Assembly (NCBI RefSeq): GCF_024519455.1
Contig: NZ_JALJRY010000013.1
Location: forward strand, 1 to 64,000
DNA: 64,000 nt
Reading direction: 5' to 3'
DNA from: Streptomyces sp. STR69
GTDB lineage: Bacteria; Actinomycetota; Actinomycetes; Streptomycetales; Streptomycetaceae
The notes beneath the pieces were generated by a model, which worked only from the letters and a program-made list of their open reading frames with translations, ran no database searches and had not been told where the DNA came from. Shown in pieces: positions 43,864-53,037 of this stretch (its first letter is position 1; every line of letters begins with the position of its first letter). A program made the translations under genes and the position numbers.

Positions 43864-44749
43864 GGATGTCCCGGCCGTCGTTGTCCTTCGCCTCGTCGTT
43901 GCCCCATCGGTCGAGGTAGTAGGCGGAGACGTACGCCCGTCCCCGGCCGCCCGGTGTCACCTCGTCGAGGTCGGTCAGCAGCCACCAGTGGTTGTACGCC
44001 GTGCCGTGCCGGACCTCGTCGCCCCACTTCCTGCACAGGACGTAGTTGGTGCCCTTGCGCAGCGTGCCCTGAGCGGCGCACCGCGGTGTGCCGTCGTTCA
44101 CGCAGTCGGCGTCCGGATAGCCGGTGGCGTCGGCCATGGTGTCCACCCAGTACCGGGCCGGCTGCCCTCCCCCGCCGTCGCAGGCATTGGTGCTGGTGAC
44201 GCGGGGGAACGGGCCGTCGGGCGTGAGCCGGTACTCGGTGCCCTGGAGCACCGGGGGGACCATCTCGTCCGTCTCGCCGTCGTTGTCGCCGTTGGTGTCG
44301 TAGAGCTGCTCGTAGTGGAGATGCGCCTCCTCCGTGCCGACGAGTCCCAGCCGCCCTACCGGTTCCCCCGACGCGACCTGCTGGCCGAGGTGGACGTCGA
44401 TGCGGTCCATGTGCAGGTAGACGCTGAACCAGCCGCCACCGTGGTTGATCTCGATGCCGCCGGGCTCGAAGAACTCGGTGACCGTGCCGGCGGCGGACGC
44501 GGTGACGGTGGCACCCAGGGTCGGGCCGTCGACGTGGTACATGTCGAGTTTCTTGTCGTCGGGATCGTGGCCCAGATACGTCTGCAGCTGCCAGGTCTGT
44601 CCGCAGGGGAACGGCAGCCGGAAGTCGGGGCGGGCGGTGGGCGCCGCCGACGCGGCCGGTGCGCTCGCGCACAGTCCCGCCGTCATCAGCAGCGCCGTCA
44701 GTGTCGCCGCCCAACCCGCTCTTCCCGTCGGCCTCGGCCTCATCGTCAT
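43850..44749 (-). CDS. Secreted M23-family (LytM) metallopeptidase
   Basis: A 299-residue exported protein with a typical signal peptide (GWAATLTALLMTAGLCASAP, then AASAAP). The M23 domain shows YHVDGPTLGATVTASAAGTV (first zinc ligands, HxxxD-like), then INHGGGWFSVYLHMD and EEAHLHYEQL (HxH). These peptidases cut peptidoglycan cross-bridges. After the M23 core about 120 residues follow with several Cys (ACDGGGGQPARYWVDT, ADCVNDGTPRCAAQ) that form an SH3-like or other binding module. The start is the first of two adjacent ATGs. Confidence 0.85.
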   Translation of the reverse strand: MTMRPRPTGRAGWAATLTALLMTAGLCASAPAASAAPTARPDFRLPFPCGQTWQLQTYLGHDPDDKKLDMYHVDGPTLGATVTASAAGTVTEFFEPGGIEINHGGGWFSVYLHMDRIDVHLGQQVASGEPVGRLGLVGTEEAHLHYEQLYDTNGDNDGETDEMVPPVLQGTEYRLTPDGPFPRVTSTNACDGGGGQPARYWVDTMADATGYPDADCVNDGTPRCAAQGTLRKGTNYVLCRKWGDEVRHGTAYNHWWLLTDLDEVTPGGRGRAYVSAYYLDRWGNDEAKDNDGRDIPACT

Positions 44750-44854
44750 CGTCCTCGTCCTCTCTTCGCCTCGGTGTGCCGGCGACGACGGTGCCGTACC
44801 GCGGCTCGGAAGGGACTCCGGCACGTTACGGAGTGGCCGCCGGCTCGGGGTGGC

Positions 44855-46132
44855 TCAGGTCCCGCACTGGCGGGTCACGCCGCCGGTCGCGTCGCCCTTG
44901 AGGTAGATGCCGCTGACGTAGCCGACACCGCCCGCGTTCAGGGGCAGTTCGATCCACTTGTCGCTGGTGTAGCCCTCATCGGTGACTACCTGGCCGGTCT
45001 TCCAGCAGTTCGCCGGGTAGCTCTGGTTCGGGTACACCTTGCTGACCACGTCGCAGGAAGTGGAGGCGCAGGAGCGGACGTTGGCCTCCATCCACGCCGT
45101 GACGTTCGTCTGCCCGCCGGTGTCGCCGGACGGCTGGAAGGTCACGTCCACCCAGTCGTTGTCCGTCATGCCCAGGCCGTCCCAGAAGGTGCCGTCGGCC
45201 ACGTCGATGCCGGCCGGGTTGGCGACCCTGCGCCCGAACTCGTCGAGGCCGCCGTTGTAGCCGGACTGGTTGGCCGCCTGTGCCTCGGGCGTGCCCTGCG
45301 GCAGATCACGCCACATCTGCCGCTGCGCGGACGGGTTCCAGTAGTCGTCCTGGGTGTTCCAGGGGCCGACGTCCCACACCGGTGCCGTCTCGCAGCGTCC
45401 CGTGCGCTGGTAGCACAGCCGCACCTGGTACTCGTGGCCGCCGTTGGAGGCGAGCATCCGCCGGGACGGCAGCGCGACGAAGTGGTCGCGCTGCTGGATG
45501 ACATGGCCGTTGGCCGTGGTCTGCCCGGCCAGGCCCTCCCGAGTGGCGAAGATCCGGTACGTCGGGGAGGCCGCGGTCAGTGCGCGGGGTGCCCGGGGAG
45601 CCGGCTGCGCGAGGTCGGCGTGCACGGAGACGGCCGAGACCACGGGGGCGGCGGTACGGCTGCCGAGCAGGGTCAGCCGCACCTGGACGACTGAGACGGC
45701 CTGCGCCAGCCGTAGCCGACCGGCGCGGTCGGGGGTGGTCCACTGCGTCCACCGTCCGGGGTGATCGCTTCCCCGCACCTCGGTCACCACCTGCGTTCCC
45801 GCCGGTACGTGGGCCCGTGGGTGGATCGTGAACGCGTCGGCCTGCCGCCCGAGGCTGCGGGCCGGCCCGGTGTACACGGCGAACGCCCTGCCGGGAGCGG
45901 ACGCGGTGCGGGCGCGGCGATCGCCGATGGTCAGCGCTCCGTGCCCGCGATGGTCGATGTTGTGCTGGTCGGCCGACGCGGCGGCGAGATCGATGCGCCA
46001 GTCGGTCGCCGGCCGGGCGGCGGGACGTTCGTGGCCGGGGCCGTCGGCGGCAGCGGCGGCGACCGGCGGCAGCCCGCCCAGAACCAGCAGGGCGCACAGG
46101 CCCCGTATCAGTCTCCTGGTGGTGGATCTCAT
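44855..46132 (-). CDS. Secreted protein with double-psi-barrel-like region and C-terminal SH3-like module
   Basis: A 425-residue exported protein. The signal peptide is RRLIRGLCALLVLGGLPPVA. The N-terminal region has Trp and Asp residues in a jelly-roll pattern. The middle contains HVIQQRDHFVALPSRRMLAS, CYQRTGRCETAPVWDVGPWN and DDYWN, which resembles the double-psi barrel of RlpA/EG45-like proteins. The last 65 residues (VTAWMEANVRSCASTSCDVV, then SKVYPNQSYPANCWKTGQVV) repeat the module at the end of the M23 protein encoded divergently. A wall-binding or wall-processing role is inferred. Confidence 0.7.
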   Translation of the reverse strand: MRSTTRRLIRGLCALLVLGGLPPVAAAAADGPGHERPAARPATDWRIDLAAASADQHNIDHRGHGALTIGDRRARTASAPGRAFAVYTGPARSLGRQADAFTIHPRAHVPAGTQVVTEVRGSDHPGRWTQWTTPDRAGRLRLAQAVSVVQVRLTLLGSRTAAPVVSAVSVHADLAQPAPRAPRALTAASPTYRIFATREGLAGQTTANGHVIQQRDHFVALPSRRMLASNGGHEYQVRLCYQRTGRCETAPVWDVGPWNTQDDYWNPSAQRQMWRDLPQGTPEAQAANQSGYNGGLDEFGRRVANPAGIDVADGTFWDGLGMTDNDWVDVTFQPSGDTGGQTNVTAWMEANVRSCASTSCDVVSKVYPNQSYPANCWKTGQVVTDEGYTSDKWIELPLNAGGVGYVSGIYLKGDATGGVTRQCGT

Positions 46133-46295
46133 GACGCATCTCTCCAACTGGTCGGGAAAACGGTGCGGTTGACGCTCCACAGCCCTATCCGCCCGCGCGC
46201 CGTCACGTCATTCCGGAACGTTCCGGATGCCGCCGGCCGAGGGGGCGCGGATAGCTTCCGTGCCGTCCACCAGAAGTCACCGGAGAGGAAGCCTC

Positions 46296-47060
46296 GTGCG
46301 TCTGTTCCCGTACGCCGGACTCGTCACAGCCGCTGCCGTCCTGCTGCCGCTGACGGCGGCCCTGCCCGCCGCCGCGGCACCGTCCGCCCCGGCCGCGTTC
46401 GCCGCCTCGTGCCCGACCGCCGGGGTCATCACCCAGGGGTACAGCGACAGCCACGACGGCGTCGACATCGCCAACGCCCAAGGGACGCCCATCTACGCCG
46501 TGGGCGCCGGCGAAGTCATCAACTCGGGTCCCGCCAGCGGCTACGGGCAGTGGATCCGCATCCTGCACGACGACGGCACGGTGACCGAGTACGGGCACAT
46601 GTACCAGCGGGATGTCGTCGTCGGCCAGCATGTCCAGGCCGGTCAGCGCATCGCCCTGATGGGCAGCGAGGGCGAGGCGACAGGGCCGCACCTGCACCTG
46701 CGGGTCAGGATCGGCACCTCGACCACAGTGCGCGGTATCGACCCGGTGCCGTATCTGCGCGACCGCGGGGTGAACCTGCCCTGCACGCCCGGCGGTGGCG
46801 GGCAGGGCACCACCGTGACCGCCTGGGCGGAGGCCAACGTCCGCTCCTGCGCGGCCACCAGCTGCGACGCCGTGAGCAAGGTGTACCCCAACGAGAGCTA
46901 CCCGGCGAACTGCTGGAAGACGGGTCAGCTCGTCACGGCCGAGGGTTACAGCAACGACAAGTGGGTCCAACTCGCCCTGAATTCCGGGGGCGTTGGCTAC
47001 GTCAGCGCGATCTACCTCAAGGGCGACGACAAGGGCAACGTCAGCCGCCAGTGCGGCTGA
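46296..47060 (+). CDS. Secreted M23 metallopeptidase with C-terminal SH3-like module
   Basis: A 254-residue exported endopeptidase. The signal peptide (LFPYAGLVTAAAVLLPLTAA) is preceded by GTG 46296 with GAGAGGAA in the right position. The M23 domain has SHDGVDIANAQGTPIYAVGA (HxxxD), GHMYQRDVVVGQ and GPHLHLRVRIG (HxH). The last 70 residues (VTAWAEANVRSCAATSCDAV, then SKVYPNESYPANCWKTGQLV) are an SH3-like domain almost the same as that of the divergent neighbour. The pair shares a 163-base promoter region. It likely trims peptidoglycan while the module holds it to the wall. Confidence 0.88.
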   Translation: MRLFPYAGLVTAAAVLLPLTAALPAAAAPSAPAAFAASCPTAGVITQGYSDSHDGVDIANAQGTPIYAVGAGEVINSGPASGYGQWIRILHDDGTVTEYGHMYQRDVVVGQHVQAGQRIALMGSEGEATGPHLHLRVRIGTSTTVRGIDPVPYLRDRGVNLPCTPGGGGQGTTVTAWAEANVRSCAATSCDAVSKVYPNESYPANCWKTGQLVTAEGYSNDKWVQLALNSGGVGYVSAIYLKGDDKGNVSRQCG

Positions 47061-47143
47061 CCGCTCCCCGGTCCGAGCGCCCGCACCCGACTCCCCGCCG
47101 CACTCGGCTGCGGGGCACCACCACCCCACCGAAGGGAACACCC

Positions 47144-47590
47144 ATGTCCGTCTCCGTCCTGACCCGCGTCGCGGCGCTCGGCGTCTCCGCCGCCGCCATC
47201 GCGCTGCTGCCCGCCGCGACGGCCTCGGCGGCCGACGCCGTGAACACGTTCAAGAACCAGGCGACCAACCGCTGCATCGACGACACCGATGCCGGGTTCC
47301 GCACCTGGGACTGCAACGGCTCCACCCCGCAGAACTGGATCGTCCACAAGTGGGGTGACGGGACTGTGCAGTTGAAGAACGCCCTCACCAACCGCTGCAT
47401 GTACGACAGCGATCAGGGGTTCAAGACCGCGAACTGTGACTCCAGCACCAACCAGAGCTGGCTCGTGCACAAGTGGGGTGACAACACCATCGAGCTCAGG
47501 AACCAGCAGACCAACCGCTGCATCGACGACAGCAGCGCCGGATTCCGCACCTGGGCGTGCAACTCCGGTCAGAACCAGAGCTGGTTCTGA
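47144..47590 (+). CDS. Secreted ricin-type beta-trefoil lectin
   Basis: A 148-residue exported protein with an N-terminal signal (LTRVAALGVSAAAIALLPAA). Three repeats follow, each with TNRCIDD/TNRCMYD and a Q/NxW pattern (FRTWDCNGSTPQNWIVHKWG, FKTANCDSSTNQSWLVHKWG and FRTWACNSGQNQSWF). These are the alpha, beta and gamma repeats of a ricin B/CBM13 domain that binds glycans. No catalytic domain is present. The start follows GAAGGGA. It lies 80 bases after the M23-SH3 gene, possibly in one transcript, with its own terminator. Confidence 0.85.
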   Translation: MSVSVLTRVAALGVSAAAIALLPAATASAADAVNTFKNQATNRCIDDTDAGFRTWDCNGSTPQNWIVHKWGDGTVQLKNALTNRCMYDSDQGFKTANCDSSTNQSWLVHKWGDNTIELRNQQTNRCIDDSSAGFRTWACNSGQNQSWF

Positions 47591-47614
47591 CACCTGCCCA
47601 CCCATCCCCGTCCC

Positions 47615-47660
47615 GCGCGCTCCGGTGCCGCCGTTGCCCAACGGTGGTGCCGGAGCGCGC
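47615..47660 (+). terminator. Hairpin terminator of the lectin gene
   Basis: GCGCGCTCCGGTGCCGCCGT pairs with ACGGTGGTGCCGGAGCGCGC (two G-T wobbles) around a 6-base loop, 25 bases after the stop. Confidence 0.75.
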
Positions 47661-47713
47661 TGTTGAGGTGATGCGGTCCGTCAGTCGTCGGCCGGGCTCA
47701 GTACCATCCACGG

Positions 47714-49018
47714 GTGTCCTGGATACAACGTCGTAAGCGCAAGGAGGAGCCGCCGTCGAAGCGGTTGCCCGACCTGGAGTTCCTCGCCCTGGTCAGGGCC
47801 GGGCTCGAAGAGTTCGCGCCAGGAGCGACTCAGGGCGCCCAGCTCAAGGGCAACTCCTTGATCAGCCCGCAGGGTTGGGCGGTGGCCGTGGCCCCGCCGC
47901 ACCACGGGGGCGGCCACCACTACGACCTGGTCGCGCTGCCGGACGTCAGTCTCCAGCCGGACGTACCGTGCTTCATGGACTGTGTCGTGTCGATGTCCGC
48001 CGATCCGCAGGACGCGGCGAACACATGGGTGCAGACGGCGGGCGCCTGCCTGCTCGAACTCCTCGACTACCGCGAGCAGTTCGCGGACCACGCGGGCCCC
48101 GACGACAAGCGCGGCGTGCCCGGCTGGCACATGATCACGTCGGGTGCGGTCGGTCTCGGAAGCGACGTCGACGAGAGCCGGCGACTGCAGGGCGCGCTGC
48201 TGGAAGCGAACGTGCTGCACCGGATCGCGGACTCGTTCACCGCGGACCTGGAATCGCCCTTCTTCAACGGCGTCAAGGTCTTCTACGGCGGTCGCCCCGG
48301 CGCGATGCAGGCCGAGATCCGCGTCAACGGTGAGCGCCACGAGGCCGCTTCGGCAGCGATGACGGCGCTCGGACTGCCCGAGCCGACAACATTCACGGCA
48401 GTGCGGTTCTACGCGCTGCTGCTTCCGCTACCGGCAGACGGCGAACTGAGCCACCCGACGCCCCGGCCCGATCTCGTTCCTGCCCCAGCGCAGTCCAATA
48501 CCCACGCCCACGGCGACACCTGCGACTGCGGCGGCCACCTCGACCCTGAGCACCCCGGCTTCGACCTGGCTCTGCCCCACCTGGTCGCCGAGCTCTCCGA
48601 GGAGGAGCGCAGGCGCCGCGTGAAGTCCGACACGGGCGCGATCATCACCGCGGAGGGCGTCGGCAACTTCCTCAAGGTCCGTCTCCCGATCCGTCTGGAC
48701 GACGGAAGGACGGTGGTCTACCTCGCCTGGATCTACCTCCGGCCAACCGTGTTCGACGACTTCGTGCAGCGGGTCCACGACGACGACCTGGCCGGCCACC
48801 GCTTCGAGGGCCTGCTGTGCAACGCCATCGACCCATGGGGCGAGGACGTCCTGCGCGCCCCCGTCGTTCTCGGCGGCCAACGGATCAACGAGGACGGCTC
48901 GGTCCGCCTCAGTGAGGTGCTGGAGTCCAGCGATCCCCTGCTCAGCAAGGTGCTGACGGAGACCTGGCCCGCTGCCTTCGTCGTCGGCGACCGCTTTCCC
49001 CGCTCGCCGTCGAGCTGA
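47714..49018 (+). CDS. DUF6348-family protein with DUF2199-like C-terminus
   Basis: A 434-residue cytoplasmic protein from GTG 47714. The N-terminal 230 residues (ISPQGWAVAVAPPHHGGGHH, then YDLVALPDVSLQPDVPCFMD) recall DUF6348. After a linker the C-terminal part has THAHGDTCDCGGHLDPEHPG, with a His/Cys pattern that could hold zinc, and a fold like DUF2199. The role is unknown, but DUF2199/DUF6348 proteins sometimes belong to toxin-immunity neighbourhoods. The downstream gene follows after 23 bases, suggesting one operon. Confidence 0.6.
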   Translation: MSWIQRRKRKEEPPSKRLPDLEFLALVRAGLEEFAPGATQGAQLKGNSLISPQGWAVAVAPPHHGGGHHYDLVALPDVSLQPDVPCFMDCVVSMSADPQDAANTWVQTAGACLLELLDYREQFADHAGPDDKRGVPGWHMITSGAVGLGSDVDESRRLQGALLEANVLHRIADSFTADLESPFFNGVKVFYGGRPGAMQAEIRVNGERHEAASAAMTALGLPEPTTFTAVRFYALLLPLPADGELSHPTPRPDLVPAPAQSNTHAHGDTCDCGGHLDPEHPGFDLALPHLVAELSEEERRRRVKSDTGAIITAEGVGNFLKVRLPIRLDDGRTVVYLAWIYLRPTVFDDFVQRVHDDDLAGHRFEGLLCNAIDPWGEDVLRAPVVLGGQRINEDGSVRLSEVLESSDPLLSKVLTETWPAAFVVGDRFPRSPSS

Positions 49019-49041
49019 AGTACCGGCAGAGGAGTGTCCCT

Positions 49042-49737
49042 GTGGACCTGGTGCACGAGGCATTGACAGGCAATCGCTATCCCGGGCGCGGTGTGCTGTG
49101 GGCGAGGACTCTGGGCGGCGCGTTGTGCGGCGCCTACTTCCTCACCGGACGGAGTGCCGCCTCCAAGGCCCGTGTCCTGCGCGGAGGGGACGGGGAGGTG
49201 ATCGTCGCGCCGACCGGCGAGTCGGCTCACGATCCGCTGCGGCACTATGTCGCAGCGCGCGAGCTGGGTGGCTGGTTGGTCTTCGGCAACGGAGAGCAGG
49301 TCGCCGTGGTGTCGGACCTGCTCCAGGAGGGACGAACGCCGACCGAGGCGATGGCAGGCCTGGAGTACGAACCCGACCCGCCGATCTTCACGCCCCGCAT
49401 CACGGTGGTGGCTGATCTGGGCGTGGGGCAGGACGCCTGGTTCGGTGCTGCCCGTCGCAGTACCGGCGGCAGGACGTCGGCCAACGTACTGACGCTCGCC
49501 GTCCGCGACCTGGGTCCCGGTGACGCCGTTCTGATGACGACGTACCGATCGGACGGACACCAGGTCGCCACCGGTGAGCCGTTCCTCGAAGCCCGGACCG
49601 GGGCAGCCGACCCGGCCGAGCTCCTGGAGGAGGTGTGGGGTGCGCTCACCCCGGAATTCCGCGTGGCGATGGCGGTCTTCGAACCCGGGCGGCTGTCCGA
49701 TGCCGCGATCCGCCACGAGGCAACCGCGCGGGTGTGA
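49042..49737 (+). CDS. IMP cyclohydrolase-like protein (PurO fold)
   Basis: A 231-residue protein. NRYPGRGVLWARTLGGALCG followed by AYFLTGRSAASKARVL matches the start of archaeal-type IMP cyclohydrolases (PF07826), where NPYPGRG and TGRSxxSRxR bind the substrate. That activity closes the inosinate ring. No other purine gene is nearby, so it may do a related job, for example on nucleotide-derived metabolites. The GTG at 49042 is preceded by AGGAG. It follows the DUF6348-type gene closely. Confidence 0.75.
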   Translation: MDLVHEALTGNRYPGRGVLWARTLGGALCGAYFLTGRSAASKARVLRGGDGEVIVAPTGESAHDPLRHYVAARELGGWLVFGNGEQVAVVSDLLQEGRTPTEAMAGLEYEPDPPIFTPRITVVADLGVGQDAWFGAARRSTGGRTSANVLTLAVRDLGPGDAVLMTTYRSDGHQVATGEPFLEARTGAADPAELLEEVWGALTPEFRVAMAVFEPGRLSDAAIRHEATARV

Positions 49738-49990
49738 CTACCCGTCCATCGGGTGCGCGATCCGCGATCCGGGTTTCTCGGTCGGTGCCGTACCCCACGT
49801 CGTTGCGTTCGTCCGCGCCGGAGCCCGTTGCGAATACGGTCACCCGGTCGAGCGCGAGTCACACTGTGGGTATGCCTCGGAACGTCTTCGGGGCTACGGA
49901 TACCTGTCGTGCGGTCCGCTGCGGTGCACATCCCGTAGCCACGGACCAAATGACGGGGTCCCCCAACGATGGAACAGGACACCTCGGCGA

Positions 49991-50163
49991 TCACTGCTCC
50001 GGAGCCTGCCTCGCGGCAGCCCAGTCGGAGGGCTGCTCGTGCACGTACCAGGCGTACGCGGCGACCCCGACAACCACAGGGGCACACAGTGGACGGACCC
50101 GCTCATCGGCATCGAAGCCCGGGTCCCAGCGACTCCCTCCCTAAGCTCAGTGGCATCAGTCAT
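49991..50163 (-). pseudogene. Frameshifted small membrane protein
   Basis: ATG 50163 with GGGGGAG upstream starts MTDATELREG. After a frame change near 50120 the sequence continues RWDPGFDADERVRPLCAPVV, then VGVAAYAWYVHEQPSDWAAA and RQAPEQ, and stops at 49991-49993. The combined product of about 57 residues has one hydrophobic helix. I know no family name. The rest of the 49738-50380 gap shows no other gene. Confidence 0.4.
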
Positions 50164-50380
50164 CTCCCCCGCCCAGCAGGCCAGTTCAGACCCGACCGGC
50201 AGACACGTCAGGCCGCACGCCGAGATCCGACGTCTCCGCCGCCTCCTCGAAGCCGAGGATCACAAGCCCGAGGAAGACCGAACGGCACCACCGATCTACA
50301 GTTCTTGACAATTGCTCCGGGCCGGACAGCCCAGGAAAAGGCTTTCGCCGACGAGGGCTCTCGTCCTATCGTCTGACCTC

Positions 50381-50908
50381 GTGATCAGCAACGGCGTTCC
50401 ATTGCCCCCGACGGTCTACCCGCTCGCCAAGGGACGGGTGTGGGCCATGTTGGCCGGCGCTCTGGTCTTCGTCGCTCTGGGCATTGGTTTCCTGGTCGCC
50501 CACAGCACCGTGAAGATGACTGTGGCAGGGGCGCTGGCCGTGCCCTTCTTCGGGTTGTGCTCGGTGATCATCATTCAGCGTCTACGCCGAGACCGGCCGG
50601 AGTTGATGCTGGACGACACAGGAGTGGACCACGAGAGGCTGGGCCGGTTCGGCTGGGACGAGATAGCCGCCGTACGGATACGCGAACAGCGAGTACGCAA
50701 CGCCTCGCAGCGGTTCATCGAGCTCGTACTCCACGATCCGGATGCCTATCTGGCCCGAGCACCCAAGCTCGTCCGCAGCACCGCATCCATGAACGCCCGA
50801 CTCGGTTTCGGTCCGGCCATCATGGCCACCAACACCTTGCCGGTACCGCCTGAGACGGTCCTGGACGCGATGCGGCGTCACTGCCCCGGACTCGCAGTAC
50901 AGCACTGA
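50381..50908 (+). CDS. Membrane protein with two N-terminal helices (STM3941-like)
   Basis: A 175-residue protein. It has two adjacent membrane helices (VWAMLAGALVFVALGIGFLV and MTVAGALAVPFFGLCSVIII) followed by a soluble region with PELMLDDTGVDHERLGRFGW, then DEIAAVRIREQRVRN, which looks like a PH-like beta fold. This arrangement is seen in STM3941-family proteins of unknown function. GTG 50381 is chosen because it directly precedes the family-like N-terminus; the frame is open further upstream. Confidence 0.6.
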   Translation: MISNGVPLPPTVYPLAKGRVWAMLAGALVFVALGIGFLVAHSTVKMTVAGALAVPFFGLCSVIIIQRLRRDRPELMLDDTGVDHERLGRFGWDEIAAVRIREQRVRNASQRFIELVLHDPDAYLARAPKLVRSTASMNARLGFGPAIMATNTLPVPPETVLDAMRRHCPGLAVQH

Positions 50909-51012
50909 GCACGTCCGTCGGCACCTTCGGCTTCGGCCGCTGGTCAGGCCTCCTCTGGATCGGCCGAGGGCGTGATCGTCCTGAAGTCGTAGCGGGCGAA
51001 GTTACGCTCGCG

Positions 51013-51240
51013 GTGGGGCCGGTCCTGCTCGTCACTCGCCCGAGCAGCGGTATCGGCGCCTCCACCACCCATCGGCCGGCCGAGCACGGCGCCTCCGTGA
51101 CGCTCGTGACACGCCGCAAGGACCGGCTGGACGACCTCGCCGCCGAGATCGAGAAGGCGGGCGGCAGTGCACTGGCAGTGGGGGCCGACATCACCGACCC
51201 CGCCCAGGCCGAAGCCGCCGTACAGCGAACCGTCGACGGC
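51013..51240 (+). pseudogene. Short-chain dehydrogenase, N-terminal remnant
   Basis: The frame reads LLVTRPSSGIGASTTHRPAE, then HGASVTLVTRRKDRLDDLAA and EIEKAGGSALAVGADITDPA. This is the cofactor-binding half of an SDR with the first Gly of TGASSGIG changed to Arg-Pro. The catalytic half is missing: from about 51240 the frame is not SDR-like. On the opposite strand just upstream, near 50944-51010, NFARYDFRTITPSADPEEA is another protein-like tail. Confidence 0.6.
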
Positions 51241-51449
51241 GCTACGGCCTGGTCGGACCGGTCCAACTCCCGCTGTGGGCACAGCAGTCAGTGGCCCCAG
51301 CCCCGGCGCGTGCGCCACCGGCGGGGCTGATGGGACGGACCCCAGCCGCGCGGATCCCGGCAGCCGTGGAGTCGCCCATCACTGTCCCGGAAGGAGTCCA
51401 GGGCGTTCGCGCCTCGGAGTCCGGCGTGACGGGCCTCGTGCAGTCGTGG

Positions 51450-52913
51450 TCAGGGAGCGATCCCCACGCCGTCGATCCGGCTCCACGCCCGCTCCTGCTT
51501 CGCGGTCATGGCGGGCCAAGCGAGTCCGCCCGGCCGGGGCCTGATCCGTGAGGCGTACGGCGCGGGGCGGAAGGCCGGGTCGTAGAAGCACCCGGTGCCA
51601 TACCTCTGGTCGAAGGCCTCGCAGGAAGCCGCGATCGAGCGCGCGGTCGGCTTGTGTCCATGGCGCACCCAGACGTCGAGCGCCGCGAGCGAGTCGGCGT
51701 ACTCCGAGTCGCTCAACGCAGTGTGCTCGGTCTCCTTCGTGAAGGTCTGGACGAGGTTGCCGCCCCGGCCCGCGCCCTGGAGAGTGGCGCGGTAGGCCGC
51801 CTCGTGCTCGACGAAGGCGGTCGGGTCGTCGATGGCGTGCAGGGTGAGGACGGGGATGGAGACCTTGCCCGTCAGGTCGCTGTCGTAGGAGAGGTCGCGG
51901 CGCGCGGTGGGGTCGGCGGAGAACCGTTCGACACCCGCGTTGAGCGCCTTGTCGTCGTGTGAACCCGCGTACCGCACGCCCTGGTTGCTGAAGGGATTGC
52001 GGCCGCCGAGTCGGTTCGACACGATGTCCCGGAACGTGAAGGTCGCGAACCGCAGATGTGACTCCAGCGCGCGCTCCGGGATGCGGGTGACGGCGAGGAT
52101 GTCGTCGAGGTTGCGCTGCTGCAGCGCGGTCCGGTCCGCGGGGGCGGAGGAGAAGCCGGTGCACTCCTGCAGGCGGGCGCGGAGTCCGCTGCTCGTCATG
52201 GTGGAGTCCGCGCGCAGCCCCTGCCACAGCGGGTACTGCGGCTCCGTCGGGCGGGGGTGGTTGTGGCAGTAGTACTGGTAGACCACCCGTAGGTCGACCC
52301 GGTAGTCGTAGCCGCGCGAACCGCCGCCGAGGACGCCGCTCGTCAGCAGCGCGCCGTCGTAGGCGCCGGGGCGTCTGCCGTAGGTCTCCGCGACCTTGGC
52401 GGCGACGTCGCCGCCCCAGGACTGGCCGTGCACGTAGGTCCGCCTCGGCTTGCCGAACTCCGAGACGAACAGCTTGCGCACGTTCTCGGTGTCGGCGGCG
52501 GCCATCCGGGTTCCGTACCCACCGCGCCGGTAGGACGAGCCGGCCCAGGCGTACCCCTCCTTGACCATCACCGCCCAACGCCCCAGGTCGTCGGTGCTGC
52601 GTGCCGGGTCCGAGGAGTCGCCGAGATCGGGTCCGCCGTGCGCGTGTACCACGAGGGATCCGTTCCAGTGCGTCGGAACGGCCATCGCGTAGTACGCCCC
52701 GTTGCTGTCCTGGCCGGTGTAACACGTCGCCTTCCCGACCAGGTCGGACGGGCAGGTGGCCACCGTCGGCCGCGCGCTCCCTGCCGTGGGTGCGGGTGCG
52801 TTGCCGAGTGTGCCGAAGAGCGTCGCGGCCACGCCGACGGCCAGCACCGCCCGCCGGTGACGAGAGGCCGAGAGCCGTCGGCGTACCGGCACGGGCGCGT
52901 CAAATGTCGTCAC
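51450..52913 (-). CDS. Secreted alpha/beta hydrolase (tannase/esterase-like)
   Basis: A 487-residue exported hydrolase. The nucleophile is the Ser in YVHGQSWGGDVAAKVAETYG; HAHGGPDLGD supplies the oxyanion loop, VLTLHAIDDPTAFVEHEAAY the acid and TKETEHTALSDSEY the His. The GTG at 52913 has AGGAG 8 bases upstream and is followed by a basic leader and hydrophobic signal (RRAVLAVGVAATLFGTLGNA). Several Cys pairs suggest extracellular disulfides. Residues after 300 hold an insertion with many Arg and Asp. The substrate may be an ester of plant or bacterial origin. Confidence 0.75.
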   Translation of the reverse strand: MTTFDAPVPVRRRLSASRHRRAVLAVGVAATLFGTLGNAPAPTAGSARPTVATCPSDLVGKATCYTGQDSNGAYYAMAVPTHWNGSLVVHAHGGPDLGDSSDPARSTDDLGRWAVMVKEGYAWAGSSYRRGGYGTRMAAADTENVRKLFVSEFGKPRRTYVHGQSWGGDVAAKVAETYGRRPGAYDGALLTSGVLGGGSRGYDYRVDLRVVYQYYCHNHPRPTEPQYPLWQGLRADSTMTSSGLRARLQECTGFSSAPADRTALQQRNLDDILAVTRIPERALESHLRFATFTFRDIVSNRLGGRNPFSNQGVRYAGSHDDKALNAGVERFSADPTARRDLSYDSDLTGKVSIPVLTLHAIDDPTAFVEHEAAYRATLQGAGRGGNLVQTFTKETEHTALSDSEYADSLAALDVWVRHGHKPTARSIAASCEAFDQRYGTGCFYDPAFRPAPYASRIRPRPGGLAWPAMTAKQERAWSRIDGVGIAP

Positions 52914-53037
52914 GGGAGCGGCTCCTATGAATTCGCTGTGCGAAGTTGCCCTGCGATCCGTGATGTTAGGAAGCGCCGCATGCAGGGACCAGCCGTTGAT
53001 CATTGCGTTCATAGTGTTCGCCCGCCCCGCCCGCGAC

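Noticed and set aside
43571..45694. 707-residue plus frame over M23 and barrel genes
   Set aside because: No domain, and it crosses three real genes on the other strand or frame.
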